A stretch of 64,000 nt of DNA from DATFVA01 sp963839165 (GTDB lineage Bacteria > Bacteroidota > Ignavibacteria > Ignavibacteriales > Ignavibacteriaceae): positions 62,001-126,000 of the forward strand of contig CAWIUG010000012.1 in the NCBI GenBank assembly GCA_963839165.1, in the 5' to 3' direction. Within the stretch, counting starts at the first letter, position 1; each line of letters begins with the position of its first letter. The notes beneath the pieces were generated by a model, which made no database searches, was not told the origin of the DNA, and worked only from the letters and a program-made list of their open reading frames with translations. The position numbers and the translations under genes were made by a program. Shown in pieces: positions 35,279 through 44,099 of this stretch.

Positions 35279-37981
35279 TTAATAATAGTAGCCTATTGAG
35301 AAATAGAAATAGACATCTCCCAGGCTGATAGGATTGTCAGGAAGGTTTTTAAAGAGAAAACTCCGGCCCACTGAAAAGTCAGCAGGGCCGACCGGGGTAT
35401 CGAAGGATAGTGAAAGTCCGACTCCATGCCTTAGTCTTTTAAATTTTATCTGTTCCTGAACTTCCCAGGTTGAACCAAGGTCATACCTCATTTTAAAATA
35501 GGTATCAAAAAATATTTCAAACGGCAGCTTATACCTATACTCCAGCGAGGAAAGAAAAATCTGTCTTCCCCTGAATTCATCCGCCCTCATTCCAAAAAAA
35601 GAGTCCTGACCACCAATAGAATATTCCTCACTCAACGGAAGGGTTTTGTCTGCAAATCCCATAACTACCCTGGGAGAGAAAGTATTGATGCCGTTTAAAG
35701 TAAAATAACTCTTATAATGAAAATTAAAGTTTGTATAGCCTATATTGCCCCCGAGGATTTTCTGAGCCACCTCATACTCCGCATTAAAATAGAAGCCCTT
35801 CTCCGGATAAGGATATTTATCCTGGGTATCAATAGTTGAACTTGCTTTAAGGCTGACTATTTTCATCTTATATGGATCGACGGGGAAGCCGGATTTGTTT
35901 TTAACTTCATCATACTTGTATTTACCTGTGAAGATAAGGTTCCCGAATCTTTCAACCTGGGTACCCAGAGACAAAGATGTACCGTAAAAGATCTGCCTGT
36001 ATTCACCTACTGAACTTCTTGAAAACCTATGTACATCTGTAGTCGAATCATCCGAATAAGCGTATACATCGTTGAAGCGGTAAAAAGCATTTATATTATA
36101 TGTAAAGTATGTATTAAATATTCTGTTCGATTTATGTTCAAGAACATAAGCGCGGTTTCTTGTACCTCCGAAAAGAAGAAGTCCAAGCTCGGTTCCGCTG
36201 CCAAAAAGGTTTTCATCACGTACATCAAGGCTTATTTGAACCTTGTTCTCATTATCAGCTCGAAATCCAACCCTTACGAGGCTGGAGATTTTTTCATTTA
36301 CATTTATTATTACGATATCCTGATTATTCTCTCTTTTTACAGTAAGCAGGATATCATTAAAAAGATTGGTACTCCGCAGATTAGTCAGACCTTCTCTCAC
36401 TTTTTGGTAGATAAAATAATCTCCTGCTTCAAGTGGAAACTCACGCTTTATCACTGACTCATTTGTTGATTTGTTGCCTGTAATACGAATTTCAGATATT
36501 ATACCCTCATCCACATTAATATTAAGGATCCCTTCATCTTCATTAAACTTTACACCCCTTATCTCTGCAAGTGAGTATCCCTGCCTGCGATAAACGTTCA
36601 TCAACTCTATCAATACTTTTACTATCTGATCTGCATTAAAAGGTTTCCCTTTAATTAATCTAAACAGGGAATCAATTTCATGCTGCTTAATCAGAGATGT
36701 TCCGTTAACATTGACATACCGGATTACCGGGTTAAGAAGTCCTTTTATTTTCAAAATAGAATAACGATTTTTACTTTGGATTTTGGCTTCAAGATCAGCA
36801 TAATCACCGTCCCTGAACAGGCGGCAGAGATTAAAGCGAATTACAGAAGATGATACAGAATCGCTGTAAGGCAAATTTTTTATGAAGCTTCCTGAGGATG
36901 AATCATCATCCGATGGAAATACATTGCTGAAATATTTATTGGGGGAATCATATTTACCAATCATCAATGAGTCGATTTTTCTTTTAATTAAGCTGCTGAC
37001 TCGTCTCATCGATAAGTAACCTTCATGAATATTTTCCTCAATTTTTGAGAAATCTGTAGCAGATTCTTCATTCAGATCCGGAGTAATTATAATGTCGGCA
37101 TCCTTCAACTGATCCTCGTTCAGTATTTTCATAGGAATACTAATAATCTGGTCAGCAATTATCCAGGGATACTCGAGATCGTTTTCAGGGTGAAGGTCGC
37201 TGGTAGTATTCACGGCTATTATATAATCGGCGCCAAGTTTTTTCGCTATTTTGACGGGGATGTTAGCAACGAGTCCCCCATCAACCAGGATAAGTGAATC
37301 AACTTTAACAGGGGAAAGGAAAAACGAAACGCTTGAACTGGCTCTCATTGCCTGGCTAAGGGAACCTTTACCTATTATAACAGGACTTCCAGTCACAAGG
37401 TCGGTGCATACCGCTCTGAATTTTGTTGTAAGTTCATCAAAGCTGGTGTCAACGTGTATAGGAGCTTGAAGGGTGAGAAGATTCAGATAATTAGATAATT
37501 TCTGTCCGTTGTTTATAGAAGTTGGCAGTACCGGAGTCAGACCCTTCAGCCGTAAAGAAAAAATGGCTTTATCTTCTGTTACTTTCTGATCGATGAAAAG
37601 TTCTCTACGATTAGATTCCCGTTCAGAAGAAAGCAGGTCATCCCAATCTGTATTCCTTGCAATAGAATCCAACTGCTCTACAGAATAACCCGCGGAATAC
37701 AATCCGCCAATGATACTTCCCATGCTCGTCCCCACAATCATATCCACCTTAATCCCGGCCTCTTCAAGGGCTTTAAGTATTCCTATCTGAGCCAATCCTC
37801 TTGCTCCTCCTCCACTGAATGCAATCGCGACGATTGGTTTTGTTGAAGGAACTTCTTTACTTAAGCCGAAAGGCAGGTTCTTGCTTTGATGCTGTATAGA
37901 GATTGTATATTCATTTTGCGCCTGAACCACCGTTAAGCCCAGGAATATCAGAACAAAAAGTATTTGATTAGCGCGGATCAT
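35279..37981 (-). CDS. Patatin-like phospholipase fused to POTRA and outer-membrane barrel (PlpD-like)
   Basis: A 900-residue protein with a signal peptide (LFVLIFLGLTVVQAQ). The patatin domain (about 48-330) has the oxyanion loop GGGARG at 57-62, nucleophile elbow GTSMG with Ser86, and catalytic Asp234 in DGG. A linker leads to POTRA-like repeats (about 405-560) and a C-terminal Omp85/surface-antigen barrel (about 575-900) ending in an aromatic strand. This order matches type Vd autotransporters such as PlpD/FplA, which carry lipase on the cell surface. The complete catalytic dyad suggests it is active. Confidence 0.9.
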   Translation of the reverse strand: MIRANQILFVLIFLGLTVVQAQNEYTISIQHQSKNLPFGLSKEVPSTKPIVAIAFSGGGARGLAQIGILKALEEAGIKVDMIVGTSMGSIIGGLYSAGYSVEQLDSIARNTDWDDLLSSERESNRRELFIDQKVTEDKAIFSLRLKGLTPVLPTSINNGQKLSNYLNLLTLQAPIHVDTSFDELTTKFRAVCTDLVTGSPVIIGKGSLSQAMRASSSVSFFLSPVKVDSLILVDGGLVANIPVKIAKKLGADYIIAVNTTSDLHPENDLEYPWIIADQIISIPMKILNEDQLKDADIIITPDLNEESATDFSKIEENIHEGYLSMRRVSSLIKRKIDSLMIGKYDSPNKYFSNVFPSDDDSSSGSFIKNLPYSDSVSSSVIRFNLCRLFRDGDYADLEAKIQSKNRYSILKIKGLLNPVIRYVNVNGTSLIKQHEIDSLFRLIKGKPFNADQIVKVLIELMNVYRRQGYSLAEIRGVKFNEDEGILNINVDEGIISEIRITGNKSTNESVIKREFPLEAGDYFIYQKVREGLTNLRSTNLFNDILLTVKRENNQDIVIINVNEKISSLVRVGFRADNENKVQISLDVRDENLFGSGTELGLLLFGGTRNRAYVLEHKSNRIFNTYFTYNINAFYRFNDVYAYSDDSTTDVHRFSRSSVGEYRQIFYGTSLSLGTQVERFGNLIFTGKYKYDEVKNKSGFPVDPYKMKIVSLKASSTIDTQDKYPYPEKGFYFNAEYEVAQKILGGNIGYTNFNFHYKSYFTLNGINTFSPRVVMGFADKTLPLSEEYSIGGQDSFFGMRADEFRGRQIFLSSLEYRYKLPFEIFFDTYFKMRYDLGSTWEVQEQIKFKRLRHGVGLSLSFDTPVGPADFSVGRSFLFKNLPDNPISLGDVYFYFSIGYYY

Positions 37982-38050
37982 CTAATTAATGCAGCTTTTC
38001 CCGATATATAAATATTTATCGAAGAAAAATAAACTTAATTAAAAGATATT

Positions 38051-39937
38051 TTATCTTTTCTTTTTCTGCTGAACTTTTGCATTTTGTTCTGCAGCCTCCA
38101 TGAGCTTGGACATAAATCCTTTTTTCTTATTAGGGTTTTTAACCGGAACAAGTTCCATACCGTCATGTTTATGATTTATATAATATTGTTGTGCAATCGA
38201 GAAAACATTAAACATAAAGTAATAGAGGTTAAGACCCGAAGGAAATGACATGAACATAATGGTGAGCATAACGGGCATAATGTAAACAAGTCCTGCCTGT
38301 TTAGGATCTTTTACGCTCATTTTTTGCTGAACAAATGTTGTTACACCCATTAATAAAGCAAGTCCGCTGATCTGATCAATACCAAATAAAGGAAGTTTAA
38401 AAGGCAGCTGAGTGATAACATCAGGAGCTGAAAGATCTTTTATCCAGAGAATGAAAGGTTGTTGTCTCAATTCGATTGCCGTTTTAAACAAGCCCCATAA
38501 GGCAATAAATATAGGCATCTGAAGCACCAGCGGCAAACAGCCTCCCGCAGGGTTAACCCCGTATGTTGAATACAACTTCATGGTTTCTTTATTCAGTTTC
38601 TGGGGATCATCCTTAAACTTCTCTTTTATCTCTGCAATCTTTGGCTGAAGAAGCTGCATCTTCTTCATTGATTGATAACTGGTTTTAGTAAGCGGGTAGA
38701 GAACGAATTTTATTATAAGGGAGAAAACAATTATTACGAAACCATAATTAGGGATAAATGTATGGAGGAAGTTGAACAAAGGCAGCAAGATATACTCGGC
38801 AATAGGTCTTACTATAAATTTTAAACCAAAAAAACTTCCAAAATCTACAATTGCCGTAAAATTATCACCATATTCTTTCAGACGGTCATAATCTACAGGT
38901 CCCACATAAACTGTAAATTGGCTCTTTTCAAAATCTGTGTTCTTAAATGGAACGTTAATCCTAATTGAATAATCTTCTTTTAATCCTGTCTTTCCAACAG
39001 ACTTTCTATCTCCTTCAACATATGCTCCATTTACAGCACCCGGATCTTTCGGGGCAAGAATAACCGCAAAATATTTATTTCTTACTGCGGCCCAATCAAC
39101 TCTTCCGTTAAAATCCTTGGTTACTTTTTCGCCCACAGACGAGGCGTCGACTATTACCTGTTCTCCCCCGTAATATACACTAGCATCAGAATAATTAGCT
39201 TCATCAACTGAATTTTCTTCTACAAATCGCAATCCGCTGTTCCAAACCAGATCATATGAGTTGTTGCTAATCAGGTTTGTCATATTAACAAGATCTATTT
39301 CGCTTTCAAAGCTGTATTTATCCCCATAAAAGGTAAATTTTTTGTTTATATAAGAGTCATCACCGGCAGGAAGCCTGAAATTAATAACAAGGGAATCGTT
39401 CTCAGCAATATTATACCGGGATTTCGCAGCATCCGGGATAAAAACAAGATCTGCGGTTGAGATCGCTTTTCCGTCCGAAGTAACAAAAGAGAGATTAAAG
39501 GGATTACCCTGAGAGTAGTCGATAAGCTGAACCTGGGTTTTATAAAAACTTTTATCCCCCTGCGAATTTGCTGAATACCAGTTATTAAATTTCTTAAGAT
39601 AATATTTCCTGACATTCGCGCCCCTGGTAGATATCTCCATAAGGACGAATTCATTTTCGATTGTAATTATTTTTTCTTTTTCGTTCGAAGCTGAAAAATA
39701 CTTTCCGTATTTAAGGCTGTCGTTTTCGGCTGTTTGTGGCTGTTTTTTGTCAAGAGACACCGTATCGGCTGCTATCTCTTTCTTCTCCTGTTTTATCCTT
39801 GATGTATCAAGCTGAACAGCTGTAGTATCCGAAGTTTTACCTTTTTGCATTTCTTCAGGCGAGGGGGTATTAAGGTAAAACCAGAGCACAAGAATAGCTC
39901 CGATCAATATAAAAGCAATTGTTGTATTTCTATCCAT
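38051..39937 (-). CDS. yidC: Membrane protein insertase YidC
   Basis: Inserts and folds inner-membrane proteins, with or without SecYEG. The 628-residue protein has an N-terminal helix (IAFILIGAILVLWFYL), a large periplasmic domain (about 60-350), and the conserved insertase core (about 365-590; VYGINPAGGCLPLVLQMPIF-like segment and FPSGLNLYYFMFNVFSIAQQ). The tail is basic (QQKKKR). It is last in the rpmH-rnpA-yidD-yidC operon, the usual order beside an origin. Confidence 0.97.
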   Translation of the reverse strand: MDRNTTIAFILIGAILVLWFYLNTPSPEEMQKGKTSDTTAVQLDTSRIKQEKKEIAADTVSLDKKQPQTAENDSLKYGKYFSASNEKEKIITIENEFVLMEISTRGANVRKYYLKKFNNWYSANSQGDKSFYKTQVQLIDYSQGNPFNLSFVTSDGKAISTADLVFIPDAAKSRYNIAENDSLVINFRLPAGDDSYINKKFTFYGDKYSFESEIDLVNMTNLISNNSYDLVWNSGLRFVEENSVDEANYSDASVYYGGEQVIVDASSVGEKVTKDFNGRVDWAAVRNKYFAVILAPKDPGAVNGAYVEGDRKSVGKTGLKEDYSIRINVPFKNTDFEKSQFTVYVGPVDYDRLKEYGDNFTAIVDFGSFFGLKFIVRPIAEYILLPLFNFLHTFIPNYGFVIIVFSLIIKFVLYPLTKTSYQSMKKMQLLQPKIAEIKEKFKDDPQKLNKETMKLYSTYGVNPAGGCLPLVLQMPIFIALWGLFKTAIELRQQPFILWIKDLSAPDVITQLPFKLPLFGIDQISGLALLMGVTTFVQQKMSVKDPKQAGLVYIMPVMLTIMFMSFPSGLNLYYFMFNVFSIAQQYYINHKHDGMELVPVKNPNKKKGFMSKLMEAAEQNAKVQQKKKR

Positions 39938-39948
39938 TTATAATTCCA

Positions 39949-40158
39949 TTACCTCAGAGGATCAATTCCTCCTTTGTTGAAAGGATTACATCTTAAAATC
40001 CGCCATATTGACTTTGCTCCTCCCTTTAATACTCCGTATTTCTTAAAAGCCTGTATGGAGTATTCAGAACAGGTAGGGTAAAATCTGCACGAGGGTGGGA
40101 AGATCGGCGAAATTAATTTTTGATATATTTTGATGAGAAAAACAAAAATTCTCCACAT
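39949..40158 (-). CDS. yidD: Membrane protein insertion efficiency factor YidD
   Basis: A 69-residue protein with the family signature YQKLISPIFPPSCRFYPTCSEYSIQAFKKYGVLKGG and RCNPFNKGGIDPL, including the paired cysteines (Cys24, Cys31). It aids YidC-dependent insertion at the inner membrane. Its start directly follows the rnpA stop, and yidC begins 11 bases downstream. Confidence 0.95.
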   Translation of the reverse strand: MWRIFVFLIKIYQKLISPIFPPSCRFYPTCSEYSIQAFKKYGVLKGGAKSIWRILRCNPFNKGGIDPLR

Positions 40159-40557
40159 CTAAAGACTACTTTCTATTTTAACTAAAACATCTTTAATTCC
40201 TGGCATTATATCATCGACGGCAATTAACCGGTTATTTTTTTCATTAAACCGATAGGGAGAAAAAATAATTTTCAAATCAAGCTTCTTAAGTAAACAAAGA
40301 TTATAAAGATTTTCTTTATTCAGCCGGTAGGAAACTCTTATCAATCTTTTTACACGATTTCTCCAGACAGCATTTCCAGCTTTACCCGATACGACGGCTG
40401 CAATTTTTATATTACCATTGGGGACATGTTTGTCAAGAAGATAAACAGCTTTTATTTTTTTGTCATCAGAAATAAGGACCCTGCCGGACCCATATAAGTT
40501 TTCAAAATCGGTCCTGCTTTTTACCCTCTCTCCGGCAGGAAGCCCAAAGCGTTTCAA
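40159..40557 (-). CDS. rnpA: Ribonuclease P protein component
   Basis: A 132-residue basic protein that binds the RNase P RNA for tRNA 5' processing. The start FGLPAGERVKSRTDFENLYGSGR and the RNR motif (AVWRNRVKRLIRVSYR) are diagnostic. It begins with TTG at 40557, five bases after the rpmH stop; no ATG fits better and the KRFGLP beginning matches relatives. Confidence 0.95.
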   Translation of the reverse strand: MKRFGLPAGERVKSRTDFENLYGSGRVLISDDKKIKAVYLLDKHVPNGNIKIAAVVSGKAGNAVWRNRVKRLIRVSYRLNKENLYNLCLLKKLDLKIIFSPYRFNEKNNRLIAVDDIMPGIKDVLVKIESSL

Positions 40558-40562
40558 AACAG

Positions 40563-40709
40563 CTACATCTCATCGCTGACAGTTAGCCTTTTCCTTCCTT
40601 TTGCTCTTCTGCGTGCAAGCACTTTCCTTCCGTTTTTCGTCTTCATTCTTTCCCGGAATCCATGCTTATTTTTTCTTTTTCTGTTGCTGGGCTGAAAAGT
40701 CCGCTTCAT
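40563..40709 (-). CDS. rpmH: Ribosomal protein L34
   Basis: A 48-residue, Lys/Arg-rich protein beginning MKRTFQPSNRKRKNKHGFRERM, which is the L34 signature. It has no ORF competing on its strand and lies at the head of the rnpA operon, as in most bacteria. A Bacteroidota-type promoter lies 28 bases upstream of its start. Confidence 0.97.
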   Translation of the reverse strand: MKRTFQPSNRKRKNKHGFRERMKTKNGRKVLARRRAKGRKRLTVSDEM

Positions 40710-40736
40710 TTGTGCTCCTAATTATCAAAAAGACTT

Positions 40737-40767
40737 CAAAAATAGCCTTAATAAAACAAACAAGCAA
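40737..40767 (-). promoter_or_regulatory. Promoter of the rpmH-rnpA-yidD-yidC operon
   Basis: On the minus strand, TATTTTTG (40744-40737) matches TAnnTTTG exactly and a TTG (40767-40765) lies 20 bases upstream, the Bacteroidota -33/-7 spacing. The leader to the rpmH ATG is 28 bases. Confidence 0.5.
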
Positions 40768-41125
40768 GACAATTAATTTGAGAAATCGATAGGAAAGAGG
40801 TTTTTTCATGCACTTTTTTTGCGAATTAATTTGCGGCAGGAGAAAATACTTCCTATTTTTTCCCCGTGTCTGACACTCAAAAATTGTGTTCATAACTTGT
40901 TGATAATTTTTTAATGTGAAAACGTTTCACGATTTCCGAGGATTAGTTTGTCTCCTTCGGTTTTTTGAAAAAGTTGTTAATAAATGAAATCGGCCTCCTT
41001 AATCGATTGATTTATAATAACTTGGGGGTTGTTTCCTAATGTTAAGAAATTGTTAATAAATTCAGGTGTCATAAAAAACTAGTTTGTAAATAATTGATTT
41101 TTCAAAGTATTTTATTCTTTTTTTC

Positions 41126-41134
41126 TGTGGATAA
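41126..41134 (-). promoter_or_regulatory. Consensus DnaA box
   Basis: TGTGGATAA, the exact reverse complement of TTATCCACA, six bases before the dnaA start codon. It is placed to let DnaA repress its own translation region or transcription. Confidence 0.7.
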
Positions 41135-41139
41135 TTAAA

Positions 41140-42543
41140 ATGGTGAACGCGCCCTCTCTTAATAAACCCAATCATCATGATGCTGCTTCAGTCTGGAAGG
41201 AATGCCTTAAATCTATCAAAGAAAACGTCACATTGATGACGTATAACACCTGGTTTTTACCCATAAAGCCGCTGGAATTAAGTGATTACACATTAAAGGT
41301 ACAGATACCCAGCCAATTCTTCTGGGAGTGGATCGATGAACATTATAATACCCTGATCAACAGGACGATTCTGGATATCATCGGAACAGAAGCAAGGTTA
41401 TCCTACATTATTGCTGAAGATAAAGAGAACAAAGAAAGAAAAGAAAACCAGGATAGAAACCTTCCGGTAATTCAACTGGCGCGGGAAGTTAAAATCCAGC
41501 ATCCGAAACATGAAACGTATCTAAATCCCCGATATACTTTTGAAAATTTTATCAAGGGAGAGGGAAATCAACTTGCAAGAGCTGCAGCTGGTGCTATAAG
41601 TGAAAATCCTGGGGGAACATCGTTCAATCCTTTTTTCGTTTATGGAGGTGTTGGTCTGGGAAAAACGCATCTCGTACAGGCTATAGGGAATAAGATACTT
41701 GAAGCTTTTCCTTCAAAAAAGATAATCTACCTCTCATCAGATATATTTACTGTAGAATTTGTTGAGGCTATCCAATCCAATAAGGTGAATGATTTTTCCA
41801 ACTTCTACAGAAGTATGGATGTCCTTATCATTGACGATATTCAGTTCCTGATTGGCAAAGAAAAAACGCAGGATCATTTTTTTCATATATTCAACACACT
41901 TCATCAGTCAAGAAAACAAATAATTCTTTCAAGTGACCGCGCACCAAAAGATCTTAAAGGCCTCGATGACCGGCTGATCTCGCGATTTCAGTGGGGACTT
42001 GCTGCAGATATCCAGCCTCCGGAACTCGAAATGAGGATAGCAATTCTTAAGAAGAAATCGGAAGATTATGGGTTAGAACTTTCTCCGGATATTCTGGAAT
42101 ATATTGCAAACAATATAACCTCAAACATAAGGGAACTTGAAGGCTGTTTAATAAAACTATTAGCAAATGCTTCTCTTAATTCGAGAGAAATAAACCTTGA
42201 CCTGGCAAAGAAAACAGTTAAAGAGATAGCGACTGATCGAAAAGTAAACGTCACAATAGAGACTATTACAAATATTGTTTGTGAAGTTTTAAATATTGCG
42301 GAAAATAAAATAAGGGATAAAACCAGAAAAAAAGAAATTGTTTTGGCACGCCAGATAGCAATGTATCTTTCAAAGGAGCTGACAAAATCATCACTAAAGA
42401 CAATAGGGCTTCATTTCGGAGGCAGAGATCATTCAACTGTCATTCATGCTTGTACGACTGTTGAGGATTCAATGTCAAAAGATCAATCATTAAAAGATAT
42501 TGTAAACAATGTGAGATCGCAAATTGAACTGAAGTGTTCTTAG
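41140..42543 (+). CDS. dnaA: Chromosomal replication initiator DnaA
   Basis: A 467-residue AAA+ initiator. Domain I covers about 15-90; Walker A is GGVGLGKT (169-176), Walker B is VLIIDDIQFL, and the C-terminal DNA-binding helix-turn-helix carries FGGRDHSTVIHA, the DnaA signature. It binds DnaA boxes and opens the origin. It heads a strand leading to dnaN, recF, gyrB and gyrA, and is followed by its own terminator. Confidence 0.98.
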   Translation: MVNAPSLNKPNHHDAASVWKECLKSIKENVTLMTYNTWFLPIKPLELSDYTLKVQIPSQFFWEWIDEHYNTLINRTILDIIGTEARLSYIIAEDKENKERKENQDRNLPVIQLAREVKIQHPKHETYLNPRYTFENFIKGEGNQLARAAAGAISENPGGTSFNPFFVYGGVGLGKTHLVQAIGNKILEAFPSKKIIYLSSDIFTVEFVEAIQSNKVNDFSNFYRSMDVLIIDDIQFLIGKEKTQDHFFHIFNTLHQSRKQIILSSDRAPKDLKGLDDRLISRFQWGLAADIQPPELEMRIAILKKKSEDYGLELSPDILEYIANNITSNIRELEGCLIKLLANASLNSREINLDLAKKTVKEIATDRKVNVTIETITNIVCEVLNIAENKIRDKTRKKEIVLARQIAMYLSKELTKSSLKTIGLHFGGRDHSTVIHACTTVEDSMSKDQSLKDIVNNVRSQIELKCS

Positions 42544-42566
42544 TTGCCATTTTTATCAGCAATTTT

Positions 42567-42594
42567 TCAAGGCTCAGTATTGAGCCTTTTTTTT
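42567..42594 (+). terminator. Rho-independent terminator after dnaA
   Basis: An 8-bp stem (AAGGCTCA / TGAGCCTT) with a GTAT loop runs into ten T residues, 25 bases after the dnaA stop. It separates dnaA from dnaN. Confidence 0.85.
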
Positions 42595-42987
42595 ATCTGC
42601 CATGTTTAGAACATGTGAAAAACATATCATGTTAATGTTGAAAACATCGAAGTTATTAGCTATATGTTTATAAGAGAGAATCGGCCAAGTATTATCAACA
42701 ATTATCGAAGTAATAATTATGGGGAATATACCAATCATTAGAAGGTTTTCTTTTAATTAACATATCCACATCCTTATTATATTTATTATTAATTAATTAA
42801 TTAATCCATTAATTAATAATAGACAGTTAATAAATATTTTCTTTTTATATCCATCCTTTTTGTGTTATATTTTCAAAGAAAATAAATCCCTGTTTTCGGT
42901 CGAGAAACCTAATTAATACCAGCTAAATTCATTGAGATTAGCAGCCTTTTTTACTATTTTTATATGCTTTAAAAGGAGAATGTGGCA
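42595..42987. other. Candidate replication origin (oriC) between dnaA and dnaN
   Basis: About 390 AT-rich bases without a gene. Two one-mismatch DnaA boxes are seen on the plus strand (TTATCAACA at 42692-42700 and ATATCCACA at 42762-42770). Right after the second is a very AT-rich stretch (about 42774-42842) built from repeated ATTAATTA, a likely unwinding element. The position between dnaA and dnaN fits many bacterial origins. The dnaN promoter must also lie here. DNA at the rpmH-dnaA junction could be part of a bipartite origin. Confidence 0.55.
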
Positions 42988-44098
42988 ATGGAATTCAAAG
43001 TAAACAGTAAAGTTCTGGAAAAACTTTTATCCAAAATTATTCCTGCTGTTCCAAGCCGTACACCGATGCCGGTACTGGAAAATTTTCTGGTAGAAATAAA
43101 AGACGGTTTGATGACAGTAAGTGCAACAGATATGGAGATTGCCCTCCGCTCATCTCTAAATGTTCCTTCTGATGAGGACCTGAAAATGGTTATACCTGCC
43201 AAACTTTTTTATGATATAATCAGATCGCTAGGCGACACGCAGATTAAATTTGAGACTGAGAAGAATTCAAAATTAAAAATTCAGACCGATAACGGAACTT
43301 ATAATATTAGCTATTCCCCATCAGATGATTTTCCCGACATTCCTGAAGTTTCAAAAGAAAAAGAAGTTTCAATGAACGGTCAGGATTTAAAAAAAATGAT
43401 TGAACAGACCTCTTTTGCAATGAGCAAAGAGGATATGCGGCCAGCTATGACAGGAACTCTGATGGAATTTACCAATGAAGGGTTAAGGTTTGTTACTACA
43501 GACGGACACAGGCTGGTAAAGTACATCAACAAAACAATTATATCTTCTAATGATGAACAATACATAGTTCCGGAAAGGGCGATATCTGTTCTTTCTAAAC
43601 TGATTGGAGATTCAGATTTTAAGATGTACATGAGTAAGACCAATATTGCCTTTAATCTTGGTGAACTCGAATTTAATAACAAGACTCATAGGGGAGAAAT
43701 ATCCCGCGTATAATAGCGTTATTCCTCTGGAAAATGAAAATGTTTTAACTATTAACACGGCAGATCTTTTATCGACAGTTAAGAGAATGATGCTATTTTC
43801 TACAGCAAATTCAAAGCAGGTTAAATTTTCAATCAGCGGTGATAACCTTGAAGTATCAGCCGAGGATATGGATCATGGTTCCAATGCAAAAGAGAATATA
43901 AAGTGTGATTATAAAGGTGATCCAATGGATATCGGATTTAATACCGGTTATGTGAATGATGTTTTACCCATGTAAATGATGAACAGGTTTTATTCAAATT
44001 GCATTCACCTACGAAAGCATGTATAATCGAACCTTCGAAATCGAATAGAAAATGAAGAGTTGATGCTTTTGCTGATGCCGGTTCGTTTAAATAATTAA
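42988..44098 (+). CDS. dnaN: DNA polymerase III beta clamp, frame-disrupted
   Basis: The sliding clamp that tethers DNA polymerase. ATG at 42988 with AAAGGAG 9 bases upstream; a GTG at 42982 is less well placed. The conceptual product is about 369 residues, the usual length: MEFKVNSKVLEKLLSKIIPAVPSRTPMPVLENFL opens it and LMLLLMPVRLNN closes it. The frame breaks at about 43674 (extra T; ELE-LITRLIGEKYPAYN), about 43967 (missing A; NDVL-THVNDEQVLF) and 44047 (extra A; PSKSN-ENEELM). All sites restore family-like sequence if one base is fixed. The clamp is essential, so sequence error is more likely than a dead gene. Confidence 0.9.
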
Positions 44099-44099
44099 T

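Larger units (their letters stand above)
40710..41139. other. rpmH-dnaA divergent region with DnaA-box-like sites
   Basis: No gene is seen in about 430 AT-rich bases. Notable elements are the rpmH promoter, an exact DnaA box TGTGGATAA at 41126-41134 just before the dnaA ATG, a one-mismatch box at 40898-40906 (TGTTGATAA), repeated TGTTAATAAAT motifs near 40977 and 41051, and a 15-bp inverted repeat at 40916-40930. It probably holds the dnaA promoter and may be part of the origin. Confidence 0.55.

Noticed and set aside
36029..36457. A 142-codon plus-strand frame inside the patatin-Omp85 gene
   Set aside because: It runs antisense to a clearly coding region with domains and is rich in Ile, Tyr and Lys, as expected for the reverse of barrel-coding DNA.
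40916..40930. parS centromere site
   Set aside because: The halves are arranged as GTGAAA...TTTCAC, opposite to the TTTCACGTGAAA order of parS, and the centre differs.
43646..44098. Programmed ribosomal frameshift in dnaN
   Set aside because: There is no slippery heptamer with a downstream structure, the breaks are several and in both directions, and the same pattern continues into recF and gyrB.
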